Source of the DNA: Hyphomicrobiales bacterium
Lineage (GTDB): Bacteria; Pseudomonadota; Alphaproteobacteria; Rhizobiales; OSC116
NCBI GenBank assembly: GCA_013214985.1
Contig: JABSRY010000175.1
Location: forward strand, 1-5,740
Length of the DNA: 5,740 nt
Direction: 5' to 3'
Shown here: positions 1 to 5,740 of the stretch, in pieces
Layout: every line of letters starts with the position of its first letter
How positions within the stretch are numbered: position 1 is the stretch's first letter
Made by a program: the position numbers and the translations under genes
Notes under the pieces: generated by a model
The model's input: the letters and a program-made list of their open reading frames with translations, nothing else
What the model was told of the DNA's origin: nothing
The model's database searches: none

Positions 1-1671
1 CAATATCGTATGCTAAACTTACGTAAAGGCCCCGCAGTACAAGGCCCTCGCGTTCAAGCAGATCGCCAAATTTATAGAGATGAAATGCAAAAAGAAATAT
101 TTGCAACACCCACCTTAACCATAGTTGAAGCGGGCGCGGATGCGTTTATTTTTGAAGATGAAAACGCAACTCAAAAAGTAATTAAAGGCATTGTTTTAGA
201 TGATGGGCGCAGCATATCTACTGAACGAGTTGTACTGACTACAGGTACATTTTTAAATGGCATTATCTATATCGGACAAGAAACTCGGCCAGCGGGCAGG
301 GTTGGAGATGCCCCCGCAATTAAGCTGTCCGAACAATTATATTCTATGGGTCTAAATATGGGGCGGCTTAAAACGGGCACACCAGCTAGGCTTGATAAGG
401 ATACGATTAATTGGGATATATTGACCGAACAAAAAGGCGATGAAGAACCGACCTATCTTTCGTTTTTAACATTTGATGAGCTAAAAGACGGTGCAACATA
501 TGCTAAACAAGTAAGTTGTTATATTACCACCACAACCGTTGAAACTAAAAAAGTCATTGAAAAGAATATCAAATTATCGGCCATTTTTAATGGACAGATT
601 GAAAGTGCGGGGCCACGTTATTGCCCGTCAATTGAAGATAAAATACACCGTTTTAGCGACCGCGATGAACATCAAATATTTTTAGAACCTGAAGGCCTAA
701 ATGAAAATACCATTTATCCAAATGGCATTTCGACTAGTTTACCTAAATCAGTTCAAGAAGCATTTATGGTTACCATACCAGGGCTTGAAAATGTAAAAAT
801 TACCCAAGTGGGTTATGCGGTCGAATATGACTATATTGACCCGCGTGAATTGTTACCAACGTTAGAGTGTAAAAAAGTAACTGGGCTTTATTGTGCTGGG
901 CAAATTAATGGCACAACTGGCTATGAAGAAGCGGGCGCATTGGGCATGATGGCGGGCTTAAATGCTGCGCTTAAAGCACAAGACAAAGAGCCACTTATTT
1001 TGGATAGGGCCGATGCTTATGTCGGTGTGTTGATAGATGATTTGGTAACAAAAGGTGTGAATGAGCCTTATCGAATGTTTACCTCGCGCGCGGAATATAG
1101 GTTGCTAATGCGGGCAGATAATGCCGATCAACGCCTAACCCCAATTGCTGATAAGTTGGGTATTTTATCTGGAAAACGTAAAGTAAGCTTTGATACCAAA
1201 ATGGCTAGACTTAATGGACTTTTGAGCTTTTTAGAGTCTCATGAAAAAAGCCCAAACGAATATGCAAAATTTGGTATTAAAGTGAATAAAGATGGTGTGA
1301 AGCGCAGCGGTTTTCAACTATTATCCTATGAAGAAATTACCGTTACGGTACTAGAACAAGTGTGGCCAGAGCTAAGTCGATTCGATAGCCTAACGAAAAA
1401 ACAAGCTGAAATTGAAGCTTTATATGACCGATATACCGAGCGCCAACAGGCGGATATTATCGCGTTTAGAAAAGACGAAAATATGGCATTGCCTAACCAA
1501 ATAGATTATGATTCTATTGGTGGTTTATCTAACGAAGTGAAACACAAATTAAGCGCATTACGCCCTGCAACTTTAGGGCAGGCATTGCGTATGGATGGCA
1601 TAACACCTGCGGCTGTTATGATCCTATTAAACCATGTAAAAAAGAGCAATTTTAGGAAAATATCGGCATGA
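1..1671 (+). CDS. mnmG: MnmG (GidA), tRNA uridine-5-carboxymethylaminomethyl modification enzyme, 5' partial
   Basis: MnmG is the FAD-dependent partner of MnmE. Together they install the (carboxymethyl)aminomethyl group on U34 of certain tRNAs in the cytoplasm. The reading frame is open from base 1 (Q-Y-R-M-L-N...), so the ATG at 10 is internal. By recall alignment to E. coli MnmG, about 80 residues are missing on the left, including the Rossmann GxGxxG motif. Visible family blocks include KGPAV, GTFLNG, GRLKTGTPARLD, GPRYCPSIEDK (with the conserved cysteine, Cys277 in E. coli), EPEGLNENTIYPNGISTSLP, CAGQINGTTGYEEAG and EPYRMFTSRAEYRLL. The C-terminal helical part, which contacts MnmE and tRNA, is complete and ends with SGLSNEV-like (GGLSNEV) and TPAAVMILL motifs. 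The 556 codons present plus the missing part fit the usual length of about 630. The stop overlaps the rsmG start (ATGA), implying coupled translation. Identification is very secure. Confidence 0.97.
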   Translation, partial: QYRMLNLRKGPAVQGPRVQADRQIYRDEMQKEIFATPTLTIVEAGADAFIFEDENATQKVIKGIVLDDGRSISTERVVLTTGTFLNGIIYIGQETRPAGRVGDAPAIKLSEQLYSMGLNMGRLKTGTPARLDKDTINWDILTEQKGDEEPTYLSFLTFDELKDGATYAKQVSCYITTTTVETKKVIEKNIKLSAIFNGQIESAGPRYCPSIEDKIHRFSDRDEHQIFLEPEGLNENTIYPNGISTSLPKSVQEAFMVTIPGLENVKITQVGYAVEYDYIDPRELLPTLECKKVTGLYCAGQINGTTGYEEAGALGMMAGLNAALKAQDKEPLILDRADAYVGVLIDDLVTKGVNEPYRMFTSRAEYRLLMRADNADQRLTPIADKLGILSGKRKVSFDTKMARLNGLLSFLESHEKSPNEYAKFGIKVNKDGVKRSGFQLLSYEEITVTVLEQVWPELSRFDSLTKKQAEIEALYDRYTERQQADIIAFRKDENMALPNQIDYDSIGGLSNEVKHKLSALRPATLGQALRMDGITPAAVMILLNHVKKSNFRKISA

Positions 1672-2420
1672 CAATAAGTAAACAAGTGAAGATGCACATT
1701 AAGCAATTGGGGCTTAATGAAGCTCAAGTTGCGGCACTAAATGAGTATGAACAATTGCTCTTAAAATGGCAAAAAAGCATTAATTTAATCGCCTCATCGA
1801 CGGTTACAGAAATTTGGATGCGTCACATTATAGACAGCGCGCAATTGTTTAAAATGCTAGATAGGTCGAGCCGAAAAAGCTTGTTAGATTTAGGCAGTGG
1901 GGGTGGTTTTCCTGCACTGGTTATTGCGATATTAGATAAGCACGCAGATGCTGATTCTGAATATGGTACAGATAAATTAAAAGTAACTTGTATTGAGTCT
2001 GTGCAAAAGAAATCTGCATTTCTAAAAGACGTATCACGGCGTTTAGGCCTAAATATCAAGGTTGAGAATACCCGCATAGAACAACTTGCAGTTCAATTGT
2101 ATGATGAACCGTCTAAAGGTGATGAAGATGCTTCACGTGAAACATATGGCCTAAATGCAAGCGGTAAGTTTGATTTTATTACCGCCCGCGCGGTGGCAAA
2201 TTTGGACAAGCTTTTAGGCTATTGTGAACCCTATTTTGCAAGAAAAACAGAAAATAACATGGTTAATGTTTCCACAGTATTTTTTCTAAAAGGACAAGAT
2301 ATAGATAAAGAATTGACCGAAGCCACTAAATGTTGGCATATTGATTATGAATTGACAGTTAGTCAAACACATCAATTTGGCAAAATTATTAAGATAAGTG
2401 ATTTTGGCCAGATTGAATAA
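1668..2420 (+). CDS. rsmG: RsmG (GidB), 16S rRNA (guanine-N7) methyltransferase, with expanded loops
   Basis: RsmG uses S-adenosylmethionine to methylate N7 of G527 (E. coli numbering) in 16S rRNA; loss of the enzyme in other bacteria gives low-level streptomycin resistance. The protein is 250 residues. The N-terminal block has LLLKWQKSINLIASS (about 30-44) and RHIIDSAQL (52-60). The SAM-binding motif I is LLDLGSGGGFP (72-82). The acidic motif is CIES with E110, followed by KKSAFLKDV. TARAVANLDKLL (172-183) and FLKGQ (206-210) complete the Rossmann methyltransferase core. E. coli RsmG has 207 residues. The surplus sits in three stretches: near 91-104, about 143-166, and about 192-202. The middle stretch encodes a parS site. 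The start is fixed by the ATGA overlap with mnmG, and parA follows after 15 bp. The family call is secure; loop boundaries are estimated by eye. Confidence 0.96.
   Translation: MTISKQVKMHIKQLGLNEAQVAALNEYEQLLLKWQKSINLIASSTVTEIWMRHIIDSAQLFKMLDRSSRKSLLDLGSGGGFPALVIAILDKHADADSEYGTDKLKVTCIESVQKKSAFLKDVSRRLGLNIKVENTRIEQLAVQLYDEPSKGDEDASRETYGLNASGKFDFITARAVANLDKLLGYCEPYFARKTENNMVNVSTVFFLKGQDIDKELTEATKCWHIDYELTVSQTHQFGKIIKISDFGQIE
2129..2144. other. parS: parS centromere site (ParB loading site) inside rsmG
   Basis: The 16 bases TGCTTCACGTGAAACA match the widely conserved parS consensus TGTTTCACGTGAAACA at 15 of 16 positions; only base 3 differs (C for T). The site is a near-perfect palindrome with a 10 bp perfect core (TTCACGTGAA). 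In known Par systems ParB binds this sequence, switches to a CTP-bound sliding clamp and spreads, and ParA then moves the complex. Its position, upstream of parA in the same gene string, is typical of bacterial chromosomes. It reads through rsmG codons 154-159 (D-A-S-R-E-T). No second site of comparable quality was found in the window. Confidence 0.88.
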
Positions 2421-2426
2421 TCTTTT

Positions 2427-2430
2427 GAGG
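2427..2430 (+). promoter_or_regulatory. Shine-Dalgarno site of parA
   Basis: GAGG lies five bases before the ATG at 2436 in the 15 bp rsmG-parA spacer. It supports that ATG over the in-frame TTG at 2451 and GTG at 2463, neither of which has a comparable purine-rich site at the right distance. Confidence 0.7.
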
Positions 2431-2435
2431 CCAAA

Positions 2436-3278
2436 ATGCGTGCTAAACATTTGAATAAGAATGTGGCGATAAATCCAAGAATTTTAACAGTCGCAAACCA
2501 AAAAGGCGGCGTTGGTAAAACCACCACAGCCATTAACTTAGCAACTGCGCTGGCTGCTATTGGCGAAACAGTTTTGGTAATTGATATCGACCCGCAAGGC
2601 AATGCAAGCACGGGTCTGGGTATTGATAAGGATAAACGCATTCACACCAGTTATGATGTTTTGATGGGTGATGCCGAACTTGGTGATTGTTTGGTTAAAA
2701 CCGCGGTGCCAAGGTTGTTTGTTGCCCCTGCATCGATGGATTTGTTGGGTGCTGAGCTTGAACTGGCAAATGTAAGTAGTCGTAATTTTAAATTACGCGA
2801 TGCCATATGGCGGCAAAATAAGCTTGCCAATAAAGGTGAGAGTGTTCAATTTTCATATATATTAATTGACTGCCCCCCCAGTTTAAATTTATTGACTATT
2901 AATGCGATGTCGGCAGCGCAAAGCCTAATTGTGCCGATGCAATGTGAGTTTTTTGCACTAGAAGGTTTAAGTCAATTGCTGATGACGATTGAAAAGGTGA
3001 GGGCGAGTTTAAACCCACGGCTTAATATACAGGGCATTGTTTTAACCATGGCCGATAGACGTAATAACCTATGTTTGCAGGTTGAAGAGAATGTTCGAGA
3101 CTTTATGGGTGACCGTGTATTTAAAACGGTTATTCCGCGTAATGTAAGAGTTTCTGAAGCCCCATCACATGGCAAGCCTGTATTGTTATATGATCTAAAT
3201 TGCATTGGCAGCCGAGCCTATGTGGCATTGGCATCAGAACTTATTAAACGCGAAAAACAATTAAAATCAGCAGCTTAA
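2436..3278 (+). CDS. parA: ParA (Soj), chromosome-partitioning ATPase
   Basis: ParA is a deviant Walker-type ATPase. It dimerises on ATP, binds nucleoid DNA non-specifically and is released when ParB stimulates hydrolysis, which pulls parS-ParB complexes apart. The 280-residue protein has the deviant Walker A KGGVGKTT (23-30) with signature lysine K23 and K28. It has the Walker A' block VIDIDPQGN, with D52 matching the hydrolytic aspartate D40 of B. subtilis Soj. Walker B is ILIDCPPS (142-149). The family-typical C-terminal stretch is TVIPRNVRVSEAPSHGKP (231-248). Arginines R208/R209 lie near the region that supplies DNA-binding arginine in Soj. The roughly 15 residues before ILTVANQKGG are a little longer than in Soj, but the start has a good Shine-Dalgarno. 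It is co-oriented with parB, which begins 9 bp downstream. The short type without an HTH N-terminus points to chromosomal rather than plasmid P1-type ParA. Confidence 0.98.
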   Translation: MRAKHLNKNVAINPRILTVANQKGGVGKTTTAINLATALAAIGETVLVIDIDPQGNASTGLGIDKDKRIHTSYDVLMGDAELGDCLVKTAVPRLFVAPASMDLLGAELELANVSSRNFKLRDAIWRQNKLANKGESVQFSYILIDCPPSLNLLTINAMSAAQSLIVPMQCEFFALEGLSQLLMTIEKVRASLNPRLNIQGIVLTMADRRNNLCLQVEENVRDFMGDRVFKTVIPRNVRVSEAPSHGKPVLLYDLNCIGSRAYVALASELIKREKQLKSAA

Positions 3279-3287
3279 GGATATATA

Positions 3288-4184
3288 ATGGCAGAAGATA
3301 CAAAAAAACGTCGTCTTGGTCGTGGCCTAGATGCGCTGATGGGGGATAGCCCCAAATTTTTGAACGTAGAAAATGATAGCAATAAGCAACGGGTTCTAAA
3401 TCTTGAGCAAATAGGACCGAATAGATACAATCCCCGCAAGCATTTTAATGCGGAGGATTTAACCGATTTAGCCAACAGCATTGCCGAGAAAGGTGTGTTG
3501 CAACCTATATTGGTGCGAACGGTTGCTGACCGCGACTATATATATGAAATAGTGGCGGGAGAGCGGCGTTGGCGCGCGTCTAAACAAGCGGGTAGGCAGA
3601 GCATTCCTACTATTATTATTGATTTAGACGATAAAGAGGCACTTGAAGTTGCGATTATTGAAAATGTTCAACGTGAAAATTTGTCTGCTATTGAAGAGGC
3701 GGTTGGCCTTGGGCAATTGATTGAACAATTTAGCTATACACAAGCGGATGTATCTAAAGTGATTGGCAAAAGTCGCTCTTATGTGACGAATATATTGCGG
3801 CTTTTAAAACTACCCGACGATATTAAACAAATGGTAGTTGAAGATGAAATTTCGGCTGGGCACGCACGGGCATTATTAGGCCGTGAAAATGCGCTGGAGT
3901 TGGCCAAAAGAATTGTTGCTGAAGATTTGTCGGTTAGGGATATTGAGAAAATTATTAGGCAACAAGAAGGCCGGGAAGAAACTACAGCATCGACTGTTCA
4001 ACATTCTGAAAAGAAGATAGTTAAAGTTAAAACAGCAGAAACAATCTTGCTTGAGCATAAACTATCTGAAATATTGGGTACAATTGCGTCTATCGATTAT
4101 AACGATTCGGGTAAGGGCACTATTAAGCTTATGTTTGGATCGCTTGATCAATTTGATGAAATTTGCAAGCGTATAGGTGCATGA
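3288..4184 (+). CDS. parB: ParB (Spo0J), parS-binding CTPase clamp
   Basis: ParB binds parS, hydrolyses CTP and slides on DNA to build the partition complex; it also activates ParA. The 298-residue protein begins with a basic tail and LGRGLDALMGD (10-20), the conserved N-terminal segment that stimulates ParA. The CTP-binding domain shows GVLQPILVR (69-77), the GERRWRA box (91-97) and ENVQREN (125-131). The helix-turn-helix parS-binding region spans about 150-175 (ADVSKVIGKSRSYVTNILRL) and continues into SAGHARALLG (189-198). A charged linker (about 225-250) leads to the C-terminal dimerisation domain (about 251-298). All key motifs are intact and length is normal. The start has TAAGGAT overlapping the parA stop, seven bases from the ATG. 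The protein's target parS lies 1.1 kb upstream in rsmG. parB is probably co-transcribed with parA. Confidence 0.98.
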   Translation: MAEDTKKRRLGRGLDALMGDSPKFLNVENDSNKQRVLNLEQIGPNRYNPRKHFNAEDLTDLANSIAEKGVLQPILVRTVADRDYIYEIVAGERRWRASKQAGRQSIPTIIIDLDDKEALEVAIIENVQRENLSAIEEAVGLGQLIEQFSYTQADVSKVIGKSRSYVTNILRLLKLPDDIKQMVVEDEISAGHARALLGRENALELAKRIVAEDLSVRDIEKIIRQQEGREETTASTVQHSEKKIVKVKTAETILLEHKLSEILGTIASIDYNDSGKGTIKLMFGSLDQFDEICKRIGA

Positions 4185-4221
4185 ACAGGTAAATTGCGGG
4201 TTGATTCGGCAAAGAAACTTT

Positions 4222-4249
4222 TTGAAACTAAATTAAATTATACTATTAT
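4222..4249 (+). promoter_or_regulatory. possible sigma-70-like promoter before the exporter gene
   Basis: TTGAAA (4222-4227) and TATTAT (4244-4249) each match the sigma-70 consensus at 5 of 6 positions, with a 16 bp spacer, in an AT-rich 77 bp gap after parB. A start site about 7 bases beyond the -10 would fall near 4256, only a few bases before the ATG at 4262. The message would then be almost leaderless and would lose part of the GGTGA ribosome site (4254-4258). The overlapping TATACT (4239-4244) is an alternative -10 but has no good -35. This is a weak call in AT-rich DNA. Confidence 0.3.
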
Positions 4250-4261
4250 TGACGGTGAATT

Positions 4262-4882
4262 ATGGAATTGGAAACTTGGATAGCTTACGCGGTTGCTAAT
4301 ATTGTGCTGACGTTAATACCTGGCCCTAGTGTGTTATTGGTGGTTAGTCAGGCGATTACCCGCGGGGTGAAAGCGGCATTTATATGCATAATTGGCGATG
4401 TGATTGCGGGTGTGGTTTTAACCATTTTGTCGATAGTTGGGGTGGGTGCTATTTTGGCGGCATCGGTAACTTTGTTTATGATTGTCAAATGGGCGGGAGT
4501 TGCCTATATGGCGTATTTGGGATATTGCCAAATAAGGGATGCTAGAAATGGTGACGCTATAGTGGTTGAAAACACGGCTAGTAAAAGTGCTTTTAATAGC
4601 TTATCTGCGGGTTTTTTTTCGGCGATATTAAACCCTAAAGCGATTATCTTTTACATGGCATTTTTAGCACAATTTATGACGCCAGATGGCGACATGGTGC
4701 TGCAATTCACTATATTGGTATTGACATCGTCTATTGTAATTGCGGTGATTTTGGGTGGTTATGCGCTTATTGCAGGACGTGCGAAAAAGGCGTTTCAAAG
4801 CCCTAAAGCTAAAAAGATATTTGGTTATTCCGGTGGTGGGTTTATGATTGGCGGCAGTGTCTTAATGGCATCTACTAGATAG
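4262..4882 (+). CDS. LysE/RhtB-family amino-acid exporter
   Basis: This is a 206-residue inner-membrane protein of the LysE/RhtB translocator superfamily, whose members export amino acids or derivatives using the proton gradient. It has about six hydrophobic segments (roughly 7-27, 38-62, 66-89, 112-135, 146-172, 186-203). The family signature near the N-terminus is LIPGPSVLLVVSQAITRG (18-35). The central signature is NPKAIIFYMAFLAQF (124-138), preceded by a short hydrophilic loop (91-110). Length is normal. The substrate cannot be deduced; homoserine, threonine, leucine and lysine exporters all share these motifs. The ATG at 4262 has only a weak GGTGA site three bases upstream. It stands 77 bp after parB in the same direction, so it may be read through from the par operon or from its own weak promoter. 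No LysR-type or Lrp regulator is visible beside it. A run of eight Ts (4612-4619) lies inside the frame, which stays open. Confidence 0.9.
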   Translation: MELETWIAYAVANIVLTLIPGPSVLLVVSQAITRGVKAAFICIIGDVIAGVVLTILSIVGVGAILAASVTLFMIVKWAGVAYMAYLGYCQIRDARNGDAIVVENTASKSAFNSLSAGFFSAILNPKAIIFYMAFLAQFMTPDGDMVLQFTILVLTSSIVIAVILGGYALIAGRAKKAFQSPKAKKIFGYSGGGFMIGGSVLMASTR

Positions 4883-4937
4883 CTTAATTTCGGTATTATA
4901 ATTGGTGTAAACTTCATGTGCTGTTTAAGAAAGTTAG

Positions 4938-4965
4938 CAACTCGATGATACTCGGGTTGGGTTTT
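4938..4965 (+). terminator. weak rho-independent terminator candidate after the exporter gene
   Basis: CAACTCG (4938-4944) pairs with CGGGTTG (4953-4959) over 7 bp with one G-U wobble and an 8 base loop. It is followed by GGTTTT. The wobble makes the stem better as a rightward transcript than as a leftward one (where it becomes a C-A mismatch). It starts 56 bp past the exporter stop. The T tract is short, so the call is weak. Confidence 0.3.
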
Positions 4966-4981
4966 AATACTCGTGAGTATC
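4947..4981. repeat. ATACTCG direct and inverted repeat cluster
   Basis: ATACTCG occurs at 4948-4954 and again at 4967-4973, and the second copy is followed by its inverted arm GAGTATC (4975-4981). ATACTC/GAGTAT can form a tight 6 bp inverted repeat with a 2 base centre (4967-4980), or the first copy can pair with the distal arm over 7 bp (GATACTC 4947-4953 with GAGTATC). It could be a regulator binding site or an alternative hairpin competing with the stem at 4938-4959. No function is assigned. Confidence 0.45.
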
Positions 4982-5041
4982 AAGGTTACTCATCTACTTT
5001 CATCAATCGCTTGTTACAATAGCTTTTCAAAACAAACGGAT

Positions 5042-5078
5042 GAGGCTAAACATAAGTGCAGCACTGACCAAATGCCTC
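5042..5078. repeat. nested inverted repeat
   Basis: Outer arms GAGGC (5042-5046) and GCCTC (5074-5078) enclose an inner AGTGC (5055-5059) and GCACT (5061-5065), with eight unpaired bases on each side between the two stems. It is not followed by a T tract on either strand, so it does not look like a terminator. It could be a stem with a symmetric internal loop in an RNA, or chance. Confidence 0.35.
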
Positions 5079-5365
5079 AAAAGCAAAACTGGGATGGCTC
5101 GAAATTTGGCCACTAACGGTTAGGTATTAAGTTCCCTTATTGGCATTTTCAAATCAGTAAAGCCAAGAATTTCAACTGCTTATTGCTAGACGACAAATTA
5201 CATCATTGATTGGATTCGTCGCACATCCTAAACAAGGATGGCACGAAAGACAGTTATCGGCGTGTGTCAGGTGGTAGATCATGGGTAAGAAAATCTCGTT
5301 TACGGTGGCAATTGTTGCCGCTAGAAGAAATAGGCCGATAATAGACTATTATAGAATAGAACAAA

Positions 5366-5379
5366 TGAGTCAATACTCA
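5366..5379 (-). terminator. weak terminator candidate after holA
   Basis: On the leftward strand TGAGT-ATTG-ACTCA forms a 5 bp stem followed by a T-rich stretch (TTTGTTCT). It lies about 40-53 bases past the holA stop. The stem is short. The same bases can be read as a leftward promoter (TTGACT at 5368-5373, TATAAT at 5348-5353), but the 14 bp spacer is too short for a good sigma-70 promoter. Confidence 0.25.
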
Positions 5380-5418
5380 AATTTATGCGTTCGACTGTGC
5401 CTCTCTGTCGGCGGACTA

Positions 5419-5740
5419 TTAGCGGTTTGCCATTAGGCTTAACCGAGTTACTAATCGGTTTAGGATATTTTTTGCTAAGGGGGCGTTCATTCTTGCGTCT
5501 ATATCGGCGTCTGCTATTAGCGATACTGCAAGGTCGGTTTTGTTTAAGTTCCAACGTCTTATTTGACTTATGACTGCGTTTTTGCGACTAAAAAAAACAG
5601 GTGGGCGCATGGTTGAGACGACGTTATCCACTGATTTACCTTGACTAATTTTAAACGATGCGTTGTGTAACATATTGAAATGATTGCGTATTATTGCAAA
5701 TATCATTACTGGGTGATCGCCTGTGTTGAGGAAATGTGAT
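5419..5740 (-). CDS. holA: HolA, DNA polymerase III delta subunit, C-terminal part (5' end beyond the right edge)
   Basis: HolA is the delta subunit of the clamp loader; it opens the beta sliding clamp so that it can be loaded on primed DNA. The leftward frame is open from the right edge to a TAA at 5419-5421, giving about 106 C-terminal residues of a protein that is normally around 340. The ATG at 5704-5706 is internal: codons upstream of it continue the family pattern (FLNTGDHPV then MIFAIIRNHFNMLHNA). The helical C-terminal domain is recognised by the G-x-s-P-v...iiR..hF..L pattern, then the RPPVFFSRK motif (RPPVFF at 5590-5607), and Q-I-R-R-W followed by a leucine-rich end. This domain forms the collar contacts in the clamp loader. 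In many alphaproteobacteria leuS, lptE and holA converge on parB, which supports the call. The N-terminal clamp-binding part is not in the window, and a run of eight As (5590-5597) lies in the motif. Confidence 0.85.
   Translation of the reverse strand, partial: SHFLNTGDHPVMIFAIIRNHFNMLHNASFKISQGKSVDNVVSTMRPPVFFSRKNAVISQIRRWNLNKTDLAVSLIADADIDARMNAPLAKNILNRLVTRLSLMANR

Larger units (their letters stand above)
4883..5418. other. 536 bp gap with no convincing gene, at a convergent junction
   Basis: This stretch separates the 3' ends of the exporter gene (rightward) and holA (leftward). All reading frames are broken by frequent stops and no open stretch resembles a known protein; the short frames around 5100-5340 that I translated gave no family motif. 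No tRNA T-arm or other standard RNA signature was seen. It does hold several short inverted repeats (listed separately or in the findings): 4938-4959, 4967-4980, 5042-5078, 5113-5123, 5224-5240, 5304-5322, 5338-5352 and 5366-5379. It may be terminator and spacer DNA, a decayed gene, or an unrecognised structured RNA. Confidence 0.6.

Noticed and set aside
1542..1557. GTGAAACA half-site of parS near the end of mnmG
   Set aside because: Only the right half matches; the left half agrees at one of eight positions, so ParB dimer binding is not expected.
3665..3680. parS-like TGTTCAACGTGAAAAT inside parB (12 of 16 matches)
   Set aside because: It encodes the conserved ENVQREN motif of ParB, which explains the similarity, and it breaks the palindrome in the core (AACGTG rather than CACGTG).
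1506..4058. Leftward open frames at 1506-1727, 1823-2077, 2372-2641, 2972-3205, 3275-3481 and 3876-4058
   Set aside because: All lie opposite well-identified genes (mnmG, rsmG, parA, parB), lack motifs, and are antisense shadows.
4612..4619. Run of eight Ts in the exporter gene (also seven Cs at 2873-2879 in parA and eight As at 5590-5597 in holA) as phase-variation sites
   Set aside because: All three runs fall at codons explained by conserved residues (Phe-Phe, Pro-Pro) and the frames are intact; no evidence of slippage from one sequence.
5238..5288. Tiny frame starting at 5238 (MARKTVIGVCQVVDHG, 16 residues)
   Set aside because: It is too short, has no clear ribosome site and shows no recognisable family; chance is the simplest explanation.
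5321..5554. Leftward open frame of 77 codons in a second frame
   Set aside because: It overlaps the holA 3' end in another frame; the holA frame shows clear family motifs and this one shows none.
5385..5573. Rightward open frame of 62 codons at 5385-5573
   Set aside because: It lies mostly opposite the holA coding sequence, has no ribosome site or family motif, and is an antisense shadow.
5624..5632. DnaA-box-like TTATCCACT
   Set aside because: It is a single 8/9 match inside the holA coding sequence with no cluster of boxes or AT-rich unwinding region, so not evidence for an origin.

Overview
The window is a chromosome segment from what looks like an AT-rich alphaproteobacterium. The evidence is the gene order mnmG-rsmG-parA-parB followed by a convergent holA, together with an alphaproteobacterial-style HolA C-terminus (RPPVFF motif) and ParB N-terminus (LGRGLDALMGD). 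Order or genus cannot be assigned from the sequence alone. This neighbourhood is usually close to the replication origin, but no origin is visible here.

Layout. Bases 1-4184 hold a tight rightward gene string. It starts with the 3' part of mnmG (tRNA wobble-uridine modification, cut by the left edge), then rsmG (16S rRNA m7G methyltransferase, overlapping mnmG by 4 bp), parA (15 bp later) and parB (9 bp later). After a 77 bp spacer comes a LysE/RhtB-family amino-acid exporter (4262-4882), also rightward. A 536 bp stretch with no convincing gene follows (4883-5418). The leftward 3' end of holA (DNA polymerase III delta subunit, 5419-5740) runs off the right edge.

How the parts work together. 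ParA and ParB form the chromosome-partition machine. The window also holds a near-consensus 16 bp parS site (2129-2144, 15 of 16 bases), so the ATPase, the CTP-dependent clamp and its DNA loading site lie within about 2.1 kb. The parS lies inside the rsmG reading frame, in a loop that seems to be extra compared with ordinary RsmG proteins. MnmG and RsmG are translation-fidelity RNA modification enzymes that habitually travel with parAB.

What is unusual. The main points are the parS embedded in an expanded RsmG loop, the exporter gene placed between parB and holA, and the long non-coding gap rich in short inverted repeats at the convergent junction. I found no evidence of a wholly new system: no CRISPR array, tRNA, rRNA or recognisable mobile element.
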